This document shows positions 12,874 through 13,133 of a DNA stretch of 13,133 nt, one piece after another. The translations under genes and the position numbers were made by a program. The stretch is taken from positions 1-13,133 of the forward strand of contig JAJRYW010000400.1 in the NCBI GenBank assembly GCA_024275555.1, given 5' to 3'. Positions within the stretch are counted from its first letter, which is position 1. Each line of letters starts with the position of its first letter. The notes under the pieces were generated by a model that saw only the letters and a list, made by a program, of their open reading frames with translations, did not search any database and was not told where the DNA came from. The DNA comes from Calditrichota bacterium (GTDB lineage: Bacteria > Calditrichota > Calditrichia > RBG-13-44-9 > J075).

Positions 12874-13133
12874 GATCGAATTCTACCTGGCGACGCCTGA
12901 AGAAGGTGATCTGCGGAACTCACCCAATCACTCATTGCTTTTTACGTCTCCCCCATTTCGCGATGATATTTTTGGGCAATTTCTTGCCTTCGGCTCAATT
13001 TTTTCTATATTTATGGTTGCGACTATTGATTTGAGCGCTGATTATACTGGCGCAAATACAGGAAGGGAGTCCTTTCCATTTTAGCTGCTCAGATCAACTA
13101 CGCTAACCCGAGCAGCGTCGCCGTATTCTGAAC
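12874..13133. other. No gene seen at the right edge
   Basis: The last 260 bp hold no convincing reading frame on either strand. The open frame that crosses part of it from 12539 is out of phase with the 12496-12873 gene and reads as noise. A weak inverted repeat, GCTGCTC (13084-13090) with GAGCAGC (13110-13116), has a 19-nt loop and no T-run. Confidence 0.55.

Noticed and set aside
12539..13084. 181-residue plus-strand open frame at the right end
   Set aside because: It is out of phase with the 12496-12873 gene, rich in Arg, Cys and Trp, and reads as a shadow followed by non-coding DNA.

Overview
The window is a bacterial chromosomal segment of about 13 kb with moderate-to-high GC. It reads as housekeeping DNA for its first 10 kb and as a loosely packed accessory edge for its last 3 kb. 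Two lipoprotein signal peptides, a SPOR-domain lipoprotein, an FtsI with C-terminal PASTA domains, and an Ig-like repeat lipoprotein of the 'PPxVTIxSP' kind suggest a diderm bacterium of the FCB neighbourhood (Calditrichota/KSB1-like). This placement is inference from protein style, not from a marker-gene tree.

Region 1 (1-4883, minus strand) is the head of a division and cell wall (dcw) cluster in the classical order mraZ > rsmH > ftsL > ftsI > murE, with murE running off the left edge. The genes are tightly packed: rsmH/ftsL and ftsI/murE share 4-bp ATGA overlaps, and ftsL/ftsI overlap by 32 bp. MraZ would control the cluster, RsmH methylates 16S rRNA, FtsL and FtsI build the septum, and MurE makes peptidoglycan precursor.

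Region 2 (4884-5373) is the non-coding space ahead of mraZ. It holds a candidate promoter overlapped by a compact set of GTGG boxes at about one helical turn spacing, in direct and inverted orientation, which fits MraZ autoregulation. Upstream of these are three unrelated tandem arrays that all have an exact 7-bp period. The last array runs into the queA stop codon.

Region 3 (5374-9992, minus strand) is a second compact operon: SPOR lipoprotein > yebC > ruvC > ruvA > ruvB > queA. It combines the RuvABC Holliday-junction resolution machine with a YebC/TACO1 protein, the queuosine enzyme QueA and an envelope SPOR protein. Again there are overlaps (ruvC/ruvA 4 bp, ruvB/queA 26 bp).

Region 4 (9993-11600) is a divergent intergenic region with a 14-bp perfect palindrome, then a plus-strand Ig-like repeat lipoprotein. 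Two adjacent domains of that protein are in an exact 300-bp tandem repeat, and the second is broken by one in-frame TAA. A perfect 18-bp stem terminator follows, placed to serve both this gene and the convergent gene.

Region 5 (11601-13133) holds a small minus-strand single-pass membrane protein, a gene-poor stretch with a GC-rich hairpin, a 125-aa plus-strand protein of unknown function, and a 260-bp tail in which I see no gene. I found no CRISPR array, no tRNA or rRNA, no transposase and no recognisable defence or biosynthetic system. The items that most deserve a second look are the triple heptamer locus, the GTGG box cluster and the nonsense codon in the Ig-like gene.
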